In this document: positions 1 through 11,439 of the stretch, piece after piece
Position numbering within the stretch: position 1 is the first letter of the stretch
Layout: every line of letters begins with the position of its first letter
From: Heliocidaris tuberculata
Lineage: Eukaryota; Echinodermata; Echinoidea; Camarodonta; Echinometridae
Length of the DNA stretch: 64,000 nt
NCBI GenBank assembly: GCA_025618425.1
Contig: CM046839.1
Coordinates: 3,261,008 to 3,325,007 of the forward strand
Reading direction: 5' to 3'
Notes under the pieces: model-generated
The model's database searches: none
What the model saw: only the letters and a program-made list of their open reading frames with translations
Told to the model about the DNA's origin: nothing
Translations under genes and position numbers: made by a program

Positions 1-1066
1 CGAAGATGCACACACAGATTAATACAAACAGGATAGATATACGAATTGCAAGTTCAGAGCAATGATCCTGTGATTTGAAAACCATGTTCTATCTCTGCAT
101 TGAACTGATTACGAATATTCTAGCGATGGAGAGGGATCCCGTATACATGTATCTATAAATGATAAAGTAGGCTAAACTAAACTGTTCTGGCTAGATTATG
201 AAGAAATAAAGTTGAAAGCGACCAGCACAAAACAATTTTTCCAGAGTAGAAAGTACTTATATCCGACAGTCATTTAAAAAAAAAAAAATACTTCATCTGA
301 TTTTACACTCAAATACTGCGTTGTTGTGTAGATGATCGAGATTTCAGTACTGTAACTACACATGATAAGAAATGGCGCTGAATATTTAAGAAAACAGAGC
401 TGAAGAAAGGACTTTGCATGGCAGAATAATTAAGAAGCGAAAGCAAGTTCAAGTTAATAGTAGTAGAAGTTTGTGAAGGCTGCATAATAAATCAAACATG
501 GACTTTGCTCTCCCACCTACGCATGGGTAGAAAGAGCACTCGGAGTTTCAATTTATGGTTCTACGTCATCACATTATCTGCTGAACTTTGGAACCAAGTA
601 CGAATCCTTGAGTGTGTGTATTTTAGGAACACGTAATAATAACTACGCGCTTGAGTCTTGTGGTAGATTAGTGAAAACTATTTGAATTGACATGATAAAT
701 CTGCTTAGAACTACTAAATTAATAATTTTGAAGTCGACAGACTGAGGTGCAATACAAGTATTGATTTGTCCATTTACATAACGATGTAAACATGTTACGG
801 TCATTGACGCCTTTGTGGAAGTATTCAAACGAAATGGCGTAGTTGCTAAGCAACTTCCACTGTACGTCACGATGGTAATAAAGTCGCAGTGTTTGGAGCG
901 TTAACATGTCGCTAAATAGCATAACAATATATAATTATTCATTAAGTAATTTATTACTTACCTTTTCACAGCAATAAAACAAGGGTAATTTAGACATCGG
1001 TGTAATATATTTTCAAGATGTTTAGGGTGCTGTAGATAAAAGTAGGGGAAGGAAATTGGCCTATTC
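1..1066. other. No recognisable gene; AT-rich non-coding sequence
   Basis: Only short open frames without family resemblance are visible. I see no splice-flanked exon, RNA gene or clear terminal repeat here. Confidence 0.5.
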
Positions 1067-1535
1067 CACAGTGCGCCCCAGAAAAAAGTTAACAGTTGGG
1101 AAAAGTATACCCAAATAAATATTTCAAACTATTTTAAGGAAATGTTCATACCTGTGGATAGCTTATGGTCTCTTCTATCAAATGACACCAAAATATCAAC
1201 CAATATTCTACGCTTGAGTGAGCAAAAGCCAATTTTGTGAAAGGGTACAAAATCCAGACTTGACAAGAATTGATATTGGCTCTGGCTGGTATCAGCCACG
1301 CTGAGTCATGAAAGGGCTTAGAAATTTCCATATTCTGGTCAATAAAAGGCAGTTTATGAAATAACAGGCTTTGTTCTATGTATGTTTTTACACATTCCAT
1401 CAATATTCTATGCTTGAGTGAGCAATGAACGACTTTGTTAAGTGTTTCAAAATGCTACTTTTGGTGAGTATTTTAATTTCACCTGAAGATTGCTCAAAAA
1501 AACCAACAAAAAAAAAAAACGCATTGAAACTTGTA

Positions 1536-1873
1536 TCTCTGAAATAAAATTGTGGTTGAACAATAATAATTTGAATCTGAACGATGCAAAGACAGAAGTC
1601 AGAACTAATTACTTTTACATCTAAAAGCAATCAATCAAAAGTTTATGTTGATCAAATACAAGTCGCTGATTCAGTTATTTCCTCTTCTTTATCTGTGCGA
1701 AATTTGGGTGTCATCTTCGATAGCATGATGAAAATGGATATTCAAGTGAAAAGAATTTGTCAGAGTGTGTATTCCCAGATAAGAAATGTCTGGAGTATCA
1801 GGAAGGTTCTTTCCGATAAGGCAGCTGCTGTAATTGTACATGCATTAATAACATTACGTTTAGATGTATAAAG
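1536..1873 (+). mobile_element. LINE reverse transcriptase remnant (CR1/L2-like), 5' piece
   Basis: Translation gives WLNNNNLNLNDAKTE, a frameshift, then SSLSVRNLGVIFDSMMKMD and HALITLRLDV. These match the region after the catalytic core of CR1/L2-type reverse transcriptases (the LN..KTE, SVRNLGV.FD and VHA.I.SRLDY blocks). The frame breaks at about 1600 and ends at the junction with the inverted-repeat element that follows. The rest of the domain resumes at about 4490. It is an inactive fragment. Confidence 0.75.
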
Positions 1874-4321
1874 TTGATGTATAATCAAATCTAATTTTGA
1901 TATAATAAAATATCATCTAATATTTCCCGGCCTCTAAAATCGGAAAAATGCTTTAGGTGCCCATTTTACAAATAAAGGGCCATCCTGTGTATCAAAATAT
2001 TATAAAGTCACTGATTTGTTGAATATAAGTAAAATGCTTCTAATTGTGATCAGTCAACATTACGTCTTTGAAATCAACAACATACATGTAGGTGCGACAG
2101 GTGTCCATTATAACAAATAAAGGCCCATAAAGGCCCCCCCAAAAAAAAAAAAAAAAAAAAAATTATCTGCAAAATAAGATTTGTAAAAAATATCTGTTTT
2201 AATTTTTAAAATGGTAGACATTAATCTGGAAATCAAGGTCATATAAAATCCCACTTTAGGAATCACATGGGCCCATTGAGGGCCCATTGATGGCCCATCA
2301 AAGGCAATTCTTTCCCTCACAAGAGGGTTGCCGAATTCAACACAGCCCCCAAAGTGTTTGAATATGCATTCTTTAAAGTATTGGCAAAGCAGTATGTTCT
2401 ATAAGCACTTCACCTCATTAAGATAGCCATCATATTCAAAATGACCACTGGTCTGTTTCAAGATGTGGTTATTTGCATTAAGTTTATATGCTGTGTCTTG
2501 AAGCTTATATCGGTAGGGAGAAAGTTATGGATGTTGCAACTTTTTGCCTAAAAATAGACATAAGCATGTTGCAATGGTGTATTTGGTTGAGACAAAATGA
2601 AACCAAGTTTATATCTTATAATGCCGAATAATTCAAATAGTGGAGAATTTCATTTCCAAAATTGCCATCAAATTGAAAAATACTGCATAAGTTTTGAAAT
2701 GTAATTTGCATCTGATAATTTTGCATTGAGGCATAAAGCACCAAAATGCAAAATGGTTAATATGCTAAAGAATTATGTATTCAGGCCCTCTTTCTTTAAA
2801 GGGACATCTAATCGTAATGGCAAGTTGCTCTGAAAGAAAGCAGAAAAACCAGAGAAGCAGATTGTTAAAAGTTTGAACGAAATAGGACAAGCAATATGAA
2901 AGTTGTAATCCCTATACATTTGAATTTCAAATTGGCCCAACCGGTATAATGTCACTGTGATGTAGCGGCGGACAACTCTCCCATTTGTTCCAACACACAG
3001 AATGACTAAAATGTCAATTTTTCAAAAAGTATTACTAAAATATGTATTTTAGTATTGGGGCTTATGAGAAATGGGAAAATTAATGATGGTGTACTACAAA
3101 ATCTAGAATTGACCGAGAATACCTCACAATCGACTGACCCGACTGCCAATTTAAGATTCACATAGATTTAGTGATCTCATTTCTCAAACAGTGATAACTT
3201 TCTTATTTTTGGTCCGATTTCTTTCAGACTTTCATCATTATGCTTATCTTTTTTTTTCTGATTGTACACAAATCAACATATTAAAAAGTATGGATTGCCC
3301 TTCAATAGGTGTTGCCGATGTTTAAGAATACAGCTATTGATTGACATCTTTATAAATCTTACGATGTTTATCATAAGTTGTTTCTTATGGACATATCAGT
3401 TTTGTCTTTTTTTAATATGACCACGAAGATGAAAAAGAGGAAAGTGCTGTTTTATCTCTTAGTTGTTTTGCATCTGATTATGGTTTATTTTGGCATAATA
3501 ACATTTATTTGCAGAAGAAGAGTATTTTTTCTTCATCGGGATATTAATGTATATTGTTCATGAATAACTTTTTAGTAAGAAGAGAAACATGCTATAAATG
3601 TTAGACTGATATTTTCTGTTTATAGAAATTTCCAGCATATCAGTACTAAATTCCACACTTTTATACCAAGTGATAAGATTCCAGATATAACATAAACTTT
3701 AAAATGCCAGTAGTCACATCTTAAATCACAATGGAGGCCATTTTGAATGTGACGGCCATCTTGATGAAATGGGGTGACCCAACGATTCTGCCTATATTAA
3801 CCACTTGCAAATAGATTTGCTTTAAAGCCCAAACTCAAGTTACTTGCAAGTAGGCATTTTAACATTTTGGCAGCTATCTTGAATTTGGCCAACCTCTGTG
3901 AGGGAATTAATCAAATTTGATTGTCTCGAATGGGCCATTGATGGGCCAGTGTGGCCTGCCAAAGTGGGTTTTTTATATAACCTTGATTTCAAAATTGTTG
4001 TCCATACCATTGGAAATTAGAAACAAAGATTTTTAACAAATTATGTTACAGATGGATTATTTGGGCCTTTTGGGGCCCTTTTTAGTCATAATGGGCACCA
4101 GCGCCACATATCTCATTGATTTCAAAGACGTAATGTCAACTGATCATAATTAGAAGCATTTTACTTATATTCAACAAATCAGTGACTTTATAATATTTTG
4201 ATACATAGGATGGCCCTTTATTTGAAAAATGGGCACCTAAAGCATTTGTCGGATTTTAGAGGCCAGGAAATATTAGATGATATTTCATATATATCAAGCT
4301 AGATTTGATTACATCAACTTT
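1870..4321. mobile_element. Large inverted-repeat (fold-back) element inside the LINE remnant
   Basis: The left arm from 1870 (aaagttgatgtataatcaaa) and the right arm ending at 4321 (its inverse) are similar over about 250-450 bp. Shared blocks include a stretch reading atcatctaatatttcc, ggccatcctrtgtatcaaaa and acgtctttgaaatcaa. Inner parts of both arms carry gggcccattga / tgatgggcc motifs. No coding capacity is visible. It separates two pieces of one LINE reverse transcriptase, so it inserted after the LINE. Confidence 0.65.
2796..3300. mobile_element. MITE-like repeat (TTTAAAGGGA end) of a dispersed family
   Basis: It starts at tttaaagggacatctaat and contains phrases (gttaaaagtttgaacgaaat, the inverse ggtccgatttctttcagact, caactctcccatttg) that recur with variation at 41825-42370, 54180-54600 and 62129-62938. 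The arms are inverted relative to each other. The right boundary is uncertain. Confidence 0.45.
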
Positions 4322-4489
4322 GGAGTGAAAAGACCCTGAGAGGGCCATTTTTTTTAAAAAAATGGGCACAACGGGCCCCAGGGCCCGAATTTTAGGTGGC
4401 CCCATATCAAGAATTATTCGGCATCAAAAACTCGATTATACGTGCTAAATTTCATGCTTTTGTGAAAAAGTGCACAATTATTTCACCAA

Positions 4490-4843
4490 TCTGCCGGACT
4501 ATTTGACCACATAACCCCTTCATTTATTGCACTGCACTGGCTTCCTGTAAAACAGAGAATCGAATACAAAATTATTTTGTTAACATGGAAGGCAATGCAT
4601 GGATCTGCCCCTGTGTACATTTCAGACTTGCTGACCCCTTATAACCCTCCGACTAATTTGCGATCTGCAGGTAAATATCTGCTTGAGAGTCCTCGAACAC
4701 GCTCTCTTCTAGGTGATCGATCATTTACTGCTTGTGCATCGAGGTTGTGGAATGGTCTTCCTCAAATTCTTCGCCCCTGTGACCAGCTGTCCACTTTCAG
4801 AACTCAACTCAAGACACACCTATTTCAGATTGCTTACAACTAG
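4490..4843 (+). mobile_element. LINE reverse transcriptase C-terminal tail (CR1/L2-like)
   Basis: The frame reads ITPSFIALHWLPVKQRIEYK, then TWKAMHGSAPVYISDLL, GDRSFTACASRLWNGLPQ and TFRTQLKTHLF before the stop. This is the standard C-terminus of CR1/L2/Rex-like LINE ORF2 proteins (HWLPV..RI.YK, ALHG.AP.YI.DLL, WN.LP, TFK..LKT.LF). It continues the 1536-1873 fragment after a 2.4-kb interruption. Confidence 0.85.
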
Positions 4844-5562
4844 TCGTATATTCTCGTCTTTCCCAGTTAGAATCATGAACAGACATTTGCTAGTTTTTCA
4901 GTCTCAACAGCGCCTTTGATTAGGCAACTAGATATTGGCGCTTTATAAATACCCTGATTGGATTGAATTGCTCACTCAACCATAAATTTTTGATGTGATA
5001 TATCAGGACATACAGTGAACAAAGTCTGTTCTTTCATAAATTGTTTTTTAATGATCAGAATATAAAAATTTTAAGCCTTTTCATAACTCTCAACTTTGCT
5101 GATACCAGCCAGAACATAAACAAACATTTGTGAAGTATGGATTTTGCACCTTTTCACAATAATTGGGTTTTGCTCACTCAAGCGTAAAATATTGTGAGAT
5201 ATTTTGGTGTCATATGATAGAAGACACCCTAAGCTTTCCACAGGTAGGAACATTTCCTGAAAATATTTAGAAATATTTAAATGAGGAGACCTTTTTCAAC
5301 TGTCAATTTTAAACGGTTCTTAACTTCGTTCATACAAGCCAGGACAAATACCAATTTTTGTCAAGTCTGAATTTTGCACCTTTTCCTAAAAGTGGTCTTT
5401 GATCACTCAAGCTTAATAACAAGTCAGATTTTTTGTGGGTGTTATTGCATAGGAAAGATCCTAAGCTATCAACAGGAATACAAATTTATGGAAAATATTC
5501 TGAAATATTGATTTGGGGAGACTTTTTCCAACTGCTAACTTTTTTTTGGACGCACTGTATAT

Positions 5563-6639
5563 TGTGTATAAATGGCATCACATATTGCACATATCAATGG
5601 CCATATATGAAACAAAAATCCGTCATAAGTGGCTTTGCATGATGCCCACAGCATATATTTCATCAATTTTATCCACTGTATTCGATTTTAAAGTTTATGC
5701 GTAAATGTAAGTGCCCACCATAATGTTACCTACAACTGTGGGAAATTTTATGCCCAAGTGATAACGTTTTGTCCAATTCTGATCACTTCTTTGATCATTA
5801 AATTTAATAATGAAGTTTCTAATACAGCAAAAATATTATAGAACATATATGCCTGTAAATAATAATCATACGAAAACAAATAAAAAATACACCTCGGTTT
5901 GTACTTTGTTCTGCAAGTGCGATGCATATCACTATGAAACATGAATGTATTTAGTTAAAAACGGAGGAACTTACTGTTTTCTTAAAAATGACGAATAGAA
6001 GTTCCACTAATTCATCCTCGACAACCTGCTGTACTGGCGTTATTTCTATAGCACCGAAGGGCTAAAACTGGCAGGAGGATTAGCTTATTAAGCTACATTG
6101 CTTATTGTACAGGCCTATAATAAGCAAGGGCATTGTGTCCATTTTTCCAGAGGACGGACGTAATGATCCGTTAAGCAGGTTAATGAATAACTAAAACAAA
6201 GACAAACAGTGGCGCCATTTTGTTTTGTTTTTCAGTTGTTATTTTTAATGTGTTTTGCACGCGTGCTGGCATCTTTGAGTTTTGTACATATACCGATGCA
6301 CAGTGGCGCAAATCCATTTTGAAATTTGAGGGGACATTCGCCTGCAAAATTTTCTGATAAGCAAAAAAAGAAGAAGAAGAAAAAAAAGTTATTCAAAAAG
6401 GTGGGGGGGGGGGACATTCGCCTATCTTCCCCCTGTCCCCCCTGGATTGCGCCCATGTACATGCATCTAAACCAGTTCCTTCGAAAATATGGGCTGCATT
6501 ATATTTGTTTGTCCTATACGTCTCGAGTATTAAAGAAGTGAACATTTAAAACAAAAATAAAGAAATCATGAACTTGATTATTAAAGCTCAATCAACCGAG
6601 TGCTCAAAAATACGGTAGGCGAGTGCATTGGACTAGAAC
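5563..6639. other. Non-coding, with a fragment of a poly-A/poly-G MITE
   Basis: No gene is seen. At about 6330-6460 the phrase acattcgcctgcaaaatttt, then a poly-A tract, then a G-run and acattcgcctatcttccccc, repeats the unit of the 40.0-40.46 kb array. Confidence 0.4.
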
Positions 6640-7346
6640 CCCTGTTCTTAAAGTGCGGCCCACGGGCCACTTGTGGCCCGCGAAACGATTTCATGCGGCC
6701 CGCCAAAAATATCTGAGTAAGAAGAAAAAAAAATCTTGTTTTAAGAACTATGTTGATACATAATATATCATCCTAACTATTGATAAGAATAAAAGTATCA
6801 AATTTTTTGCTCGCTCGCAAATAGCGTATCATATTTATCTCTTCCCTGCCCTACCACATATTATTATAGTTTGGTTTTTTTTTTAATCAAACAAAGAAAA
6901 AATAAGGAGGGTGTATTCTAAAATCGTTTAACCGTCCTTAGATGAGCCATTCGGGTATGTATGCATTAACGTCTGTGGCGGGGGATGGGGCCAGGAGCCC
7001 TTTCCCCCGAGAATATCAAAAATTTTCCTGCATTCGGGCACCCACCATTTCATTTTTGGGCAGTGAAATGGTCTCTCTGTAATTTTTTATATCTAATCTA
7101 AATTAGCACATTTTGACGACGAAATTACAATTTCACAATTCTAACGTGTCAATTTTTTATGATAATAATAATAATAATAAAAAAACAAAAATAAACAAAC
7201 AAACAAACAAAAAAACAGAAAGCTAATACACAATGTATTCGGGCAAGAGTCGTGAGTTCCATGCGTCTTTGTATGTACTCTGTGGCCCGCGACGTAATTT
7301 CAAGAATATTTCTGGCCCTCGTAACAAAATAATTAAGAACCCAGGG
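6640..7346. mobile_element. hAT-like non-autonomous element with 8-bp TSD
   Basis: Ends CCCTGTTCTTAAAGTGCGGC and (inverted) CCCTGGGTTCTTAATT are flanked by ACTAGAAC on the left and ACTAGAAT on the right, an 8-bp duplication with one mismatch. The internal ggcccacgggccacttgtgg and gtggcccgcg phrases are typical of hAT (Charlie-like) ends. No transposase is seen. Confidence 0.7.
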
Positions 7347-7681
7347 ACTAGAATATTTACTTAATAATAAACGCAATATCAAACCATGAGGAGAAGATAT
7401 GAAGAAAATCAAATACAGGGAATCAGAAAATATGTTCAGAGAAAGAAAAGATGGGCTGAAAGCAAAATTTCAATCATGGGCTCTCCCCCCCCCCCAAAAA
7501 AAACGTAAAGCAATGCGGTCAAAAACGAATCATTCACAATATAAAGTAATGAGGCCTATACAAAACAACAACGACAAAAACCCGTTCCATTGCCTTTTGT
7601 TTAAAATATGACGTGAGCACTGTTGATTAACACTACGGTAGCTATAACTAAATGGCATGATAGATCTAATTGAAGTGAGAT

Positions 7682-8403
7682 CAGCGGCGTCGCTAGAGGG
7701 GGGGGGGGGTGCCCCCTCCGCTCAAAATTGATGTTGGCAATTGCGCAACCTATGTCCTAAAAGAAAGAGAGGGGATAAAAGGGGAAGAGAAGAGAAAAGG
7801 AAAAGGAGATAAGAGAAACAAGAAGGAAAAAAGAAAAAGAAAAGAAAAAAGAAAAGGGAAAGGAAAGAAGAAAATAACAGAAAGGAAAGAAGGAAAGGAA
7901 AGGGACGGAAAGTAAAATGAAGGGAAAATGATCATATTTTGATCGCTCGTCGGAAAGTTAATATTCTGGCAAAAGGCGTCCCCCTGAGGCAATGGGCTGC
8001 AACCCCCCCCCCCCCCCCCCCCCCCGGATTTTCAAAGTTCCGATATATTCGGGCAACCACCACTTCATAATCGGGCAGCGAGGTACCAGGATATCCAAAT
8101 ATTTGGGTAACAAGGTTTCCGTATAATTATGCACTTTCTGTATGTAACTTCTGTACATTTTTCACTACGAAAAGTTAAGGTTAAACAAAGTTTGAAATTG
8201 AAAAGTTGGTATTCGGGCAAAAGGCGTCAGCCCCCCCCCCCTCCCCCCCCCCCCCCCCCACTTTGGCCTGTATGATCAAGATCTCTACATCTGCGATTTT
8301 CCTTTATCATTATCTGTGGGGGGAGATTAGGGTGCAGCATTTTTGTCGGCAAATTTGGATGTCACACCCCCTCCCCATTCAAAATGTTCTAGCGACGCCC
8401 CTG
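7682..8403. mobile_element. hAT-like MITE with CAGCGGCGTCGCTAGA ends
   Basis: The left end is CAGCGGCGTCGCTAGA followed by a G-run. The right end is TCTAGCGACGCCCCTG preceded by C-rich sequence. I see no clear 8-bp TSD. The interior has a purine-rich tract (7769-7915) and long C-runs. The right end touches the 9-bp duplication of the next element. Confidence 0.6.
7769..7920 (+). repeat. Purine-rich low-complexity tract (GAAAAG-type)
   Basis: The tract consists almost wholly of A and G (gaaaagggaaaggaaagaag and variants). Open frames over it are compositional. Confidence 0.8.
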
Positions 8404-8409
8404 AATCAG

Positions 8410-9714
8410 TAGCCTCTTGTCGAGGCCCTGGCGCTGTTGAAATCCTTGGCGATATGGAGGCAAAATTTCTGGCGAGCGAAGCGAGCCAGAAAAATCGAGG
8501 CGCTTGCGCCGAGGGCCTCTTGACACCCGATCTGAATTTCTTTTGTATTTCATTGTTTTGACGAATATTCCGACCAAATTTTGGTCGGTGAAAATCATCC
8601 AATAAGCGCGAGCTACCATGACGTAATGTTAAATATTCATGACTCGACTGCACTGCACTGCACGCTATTTCTTACATGGCGTTCAACGTTTCTTCCACGA
8701 CGAGTGATGACGATATTTGTAAGAGCTTAGAATATGCCGCTAGAATGTTGAAGATTGACAGATTCAAAGATTTGCAAGTTGATGCAATCAAATCTGCACT
8801 TAAAGGACAAGATGTTTTTGTGAATCTGCCTACTGGCTATGGAAAAAGTGTTATTTTTCACGCGCTACCGCTCTCTGCTGATTACCTCCGTGGGCCAGGG
8901 ATGGAGAGTGAGACTGCTGCTTCGCGAGGGCCAGGCGGATCCCCCGGGGCCTTGCCGGGCAGTGAAGTTGCTGGTAACTCCTTGGTTACATCATCTTCTA
9001 GGATATCATCTTCACGAAGCATTTTGTTGATTATTTCCCCTTTGGTGTCTCTGATGAGAGACCAGGTGAAGTCGCTCAAGAAACGTGGACTTCAAGCCAT
9101 CTATCTTGGGGACGCTTCGTCACAAGATGTGACTTTAGAAGGTATAATTTTGAATTTGACTCGGTCAAGATCTAAAAACTAACTGTGTTAGTGTTATTTG
9201 TTAATAACACTGTAACACAGTGTTATGTTAGACTTGATGGAGATGCATCTATTGTTGAACGGTGACTTTTATTGCCCATTCTTCATTATTTGTAAATATA
9301 TGATGATCTCTTGAGAAATATGTACATTTGTCTTATTTCAAATGACCATGGTTTGTAAGCTAGAGATCGAATTCTTCATAATGTGCTTGTCTGTGAATGT
9401 ATTTTGAGCAAGAGATTTACGTAATCCCCCCCCCCCCCCAAAAAAAATAATAGACTAGTCCAGAACTGAAGTAAGAAATCCTTGAGATTTCATTGGCCAA
9501 TTTGCTGGGCGATCGCCGCGGTAATCTAACTGTTCACGTTTTCATGCATAATTCAGTAGGAAATCGTGCCTCATGAATATATAATTCAGGTCGGGTGTCA
9601 AGAGGCCCTCGGCGCAAGCGCCTCGGTTTTTCTGGCTCGCTTCGCTCGCCACCAGAAATTTTGCCTCCATATCGCCAAGGATTCCAACAGCGCCAGGGCC
9701 TCGACAAGAGGCTA
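8410..9714. mobile_element. Mutator-like element, 9-bp TSD, carrying a RecQ helicase exon
   Basis: Long terminal inverted repeats of about 130 bp (8410 to about 8540, and about 9584 to 9714) begin TAGCCTCTTGTCGAGGCCCT and end with the inverse AGGGCCTCGACAAGAGGCTA. The arms differ at only a few positions, including a small indel near the gcgagcgaagcgagcc block. The element is flanked by a perfect 9-bp direct repeat, CTGAATCAG, at 8401-8409 and 9715-9723. Long TIRs and a 9-bp TSD fit the Mutator (MULE) superfamily. The only coding content is a RecQ-type fragment, as in a gene-capturing Pack-MULE. A second element with the same end type is at 32163-32773. Confidence 0.8.
8676..9182 (+). pseudogene. 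RecQ-type DNA helicase N-terminal fragment inside a transposon
   Basis: The 168-residue frame contains helicase motif 0 (FKDLQVDAI, residues 30-38), motif I/Walker A (LPTGYGKS, 51-58) and motif Ia (ISPLVSLMRDQVKSLKKRGL, 120-139). This order belongs to the RecQ family of 3'-5' DNA helicases. Motifs II-VI, the RecQ-Ct and HRDC domains are absent, so it cannot be a working helicase alone. An insertion of about 45 residues rich in G, S and P lies between motifs I and Ia. At 9141-9142 GAAG is followed by GTATAA, a plausible splice donor, so the captured DNA may be a first exon plus the start of an intron. The fragment lies wholly between the TIRs of the 8410-9714 element. Whether it is expressed is unknown. 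Confidence 0.75.
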
Positions 9715-9723
9715 CTGAATCAG

Positions 9724-10275
9724 TTGATCTCATTGAAGTGATGTTAATTGACTTGCAGATATATTGACAGAGTTGAAGTGAAGTTGATCGAGTTGAAATT
9801 CCGTTGATCTAGTTGAAGTGAGGCTGATCCAGTTAGAGTGAGGTTAATTTGGTTGAAGTGAGGTTGACCTAGTTATTAGTTGAGCATGGTTTATCTAGCT
9901 GTGGTGGGACTGATCTAGCTGAAGTGAGATTAATTTGGTTAAAGTGAGGTGATGTAGTTTAAGTGAAGTTGATCTAGCTGAAGTGAGGTTAATCGAGTTT
10001 TATTGACAGATCGAGATTTCTTGATAAATTTGAAGTGAAATTGTCTTTTTTGATAAGGTGAAATGATATTGATCTAGTTGAAGTGAGGCTGATCTAGCTG
10101 ATGAAGTGAGGTTAATTGTGGTTGAAGTGAGGTTGACCTAATTAAGTTCACCATGGTTGATCTAGCTGAGGTGGGATTGATCTAGATGAAGTGAGATCAC
10201 TTCGGTTGAAGTGAGGTTATCTAGTTAAGGTGGGATTGATCTAGTTGAAGTGAGATTAATTTGGTTGAAGTTATG
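9724..10275 (+). repeat. Degenerate minisatellite, about 20-bp unit (GTTGAAGTGAGGTTGATCTA)
   Basis: Repeated variants of gttgatctagttgaagtgag run through the interval with substitutions and small indels. The same motif lies just left of the hAT-like element at 7682, so the transposons at 7682-9714 appear to have landed in this array. Confidence 0.8.
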
Positions 10276-10664
10276 TGTTCAAGTCATGTAGACAACAACT
10301 TTATACCAGGTGTAAAAAAATACGACATTTGCCATGTTTGCGACAAAAATTGCTATCAAGCAGAAGTTTACACATTTTTTTTTGGGGGGGGGGGGGCGGA
10401 GCGTATTTTTGTGGTAAGTTGTAAAGTTGTATACTCTATATTTCATGTGGTTGTTTTTCATTTCTTAAACCGATATTCAAAAATTATATTTGAATCTTAA
10501 TTAGGCCTATAGATTATCACTATTTGACAAATAATGGCCATAAAAAAATGGCCATAAAATCTGTGTGTGAGCGTGTTAGTAATCTATTCAAACCATGGTC
10601 AACAATGCCATCGTGCAACGCGTCGATTATCGCACACTACAGCCTTCAGGCTACAGCATCATGA

Positions 10665-10900
10665 ATAGACCTGTTCACAAAGTTATTCAAATTTATGGAT
10701 GTTTCTTTCCTGGAGACCTAGTAACGAGGTATTCCATTAATCTGTTATTAATGAATGAACTACAATACTTGGAATCCAGTTTGCATACAATACGTGTTGC
10801 TATGTCTGACAAGCCTCTGACAAGCTTTCAGGTTGTCAAGAACAACCTTTGTTTTAAAAGTATGCATAAAATTAAAATATATATGTTAACAGGTATATTG
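10665..10900 (-). mobile_element. MITE family M1, copy 1 (opposite orientation)
   Basis: A 230-bp palindrome-ended repeat (atagacctgttcacaaa at one end, aacaggtatattg at the other). It carries the inverted phrases tcttgacaacctgaaagctt and gcatacaatacgtgttgct. Four more copies lie at 15024, 17857, 18816 and 30165. Confidence 0.8.
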
Positions 10901-11109
10901 TCACTGGGAAGCAACAGATGTGGAACTACTATACAGGTGTAATGCGCAATGATATCGTTGTGTTCTGAAATGATTACTGATGCACACATATTTCATGTTG
11001 GTGGTTTGTCAAAAAAGTGAAAAAATCATTGAATATTTAAAGCATTATTTTATGAAAATGGCTTGTAACTTGCTCCAAACAAAGACGACACTACCGACTT
11101 AAAAGGAAC

Positions 11110-11316
11110 CTGCAAACAACCATATAGGTGACAGAAAAGATATTGAATTTGATGCAGGAAAGGAGGAAACAAGTTAGGAACTTCAAATTTTACAGAGACA
11201 TCAACAAAGAAATTGATACTGAATGCAAAAGGGCATTTGAAGAATGGCCATCTATAAAAAATGTGCAAAAATCTAACATTTTTCTAAGAACACATCAAAC
11301 AAACGAAATCCACTGA
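11110..11316 (+). mobile_element. LINE remnant, endonuclease-RT linker region
   Basis: The frame reads MTEKILNLMQERRKQVRN, then RDINKEIDTECKRAFEEW. This resembles the linker in RTE/CR1-type LINE ORF2 (T.EIL.L...RR......Y..INKEI...CR.AKEEW). It is probably the upstream part of the reverse transcriptase debris at 12310-13530. Confidence 0.55.
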
Positions 11317-11439
11317 GAAATCAAGCATTTTAAAAAGAAGAAAAACACAGCTGCAAGCTGTATCAAAAACAAAGGGGAAACAACTTCTTTCTCTGTAAGG
11401 GAAGAATATATCTGTGTCCTATATTTGATGATGAAAGAG

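Larger units (their letters stand above)
1067..5562. mobile_element. Inverted-repeat DNA element (CAGTGCGYC ends), interrupted by other repeats
   Basis: The left arm (about 1067-1480) starts CACAGTGCGCCCCAGAAAA. The right arm (about 4965-5562) ends in the reverse complement, GGACGCACTGTA. Both arms carry related blocks, for example the phrase gcttgagtgagcaaaa and its inverse. The same arms recur at 31537-33448. The CAGTGCG end next to TA recalls Tc1/mariner-type elements, but no transposase is visible. The interior holds a LINE remnant and a second inverted-repeat element, so the whole is a nested insertion. The superfamily is an inference. Confidence 0.55.

Noticed and set aside
8327..8653. 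108-codon - strand frame at the left TIR of the RecQ-bearing element
   Set aside because: The frame crosses a hAT end and a TIR, and has no family resemblance. The right TIR lacks an equivalent full frame.
10261..10500. 79-codon frame after the minisatellite
   Set aside because: It includes a poly-T/poly-G tract and has no splice or family support.
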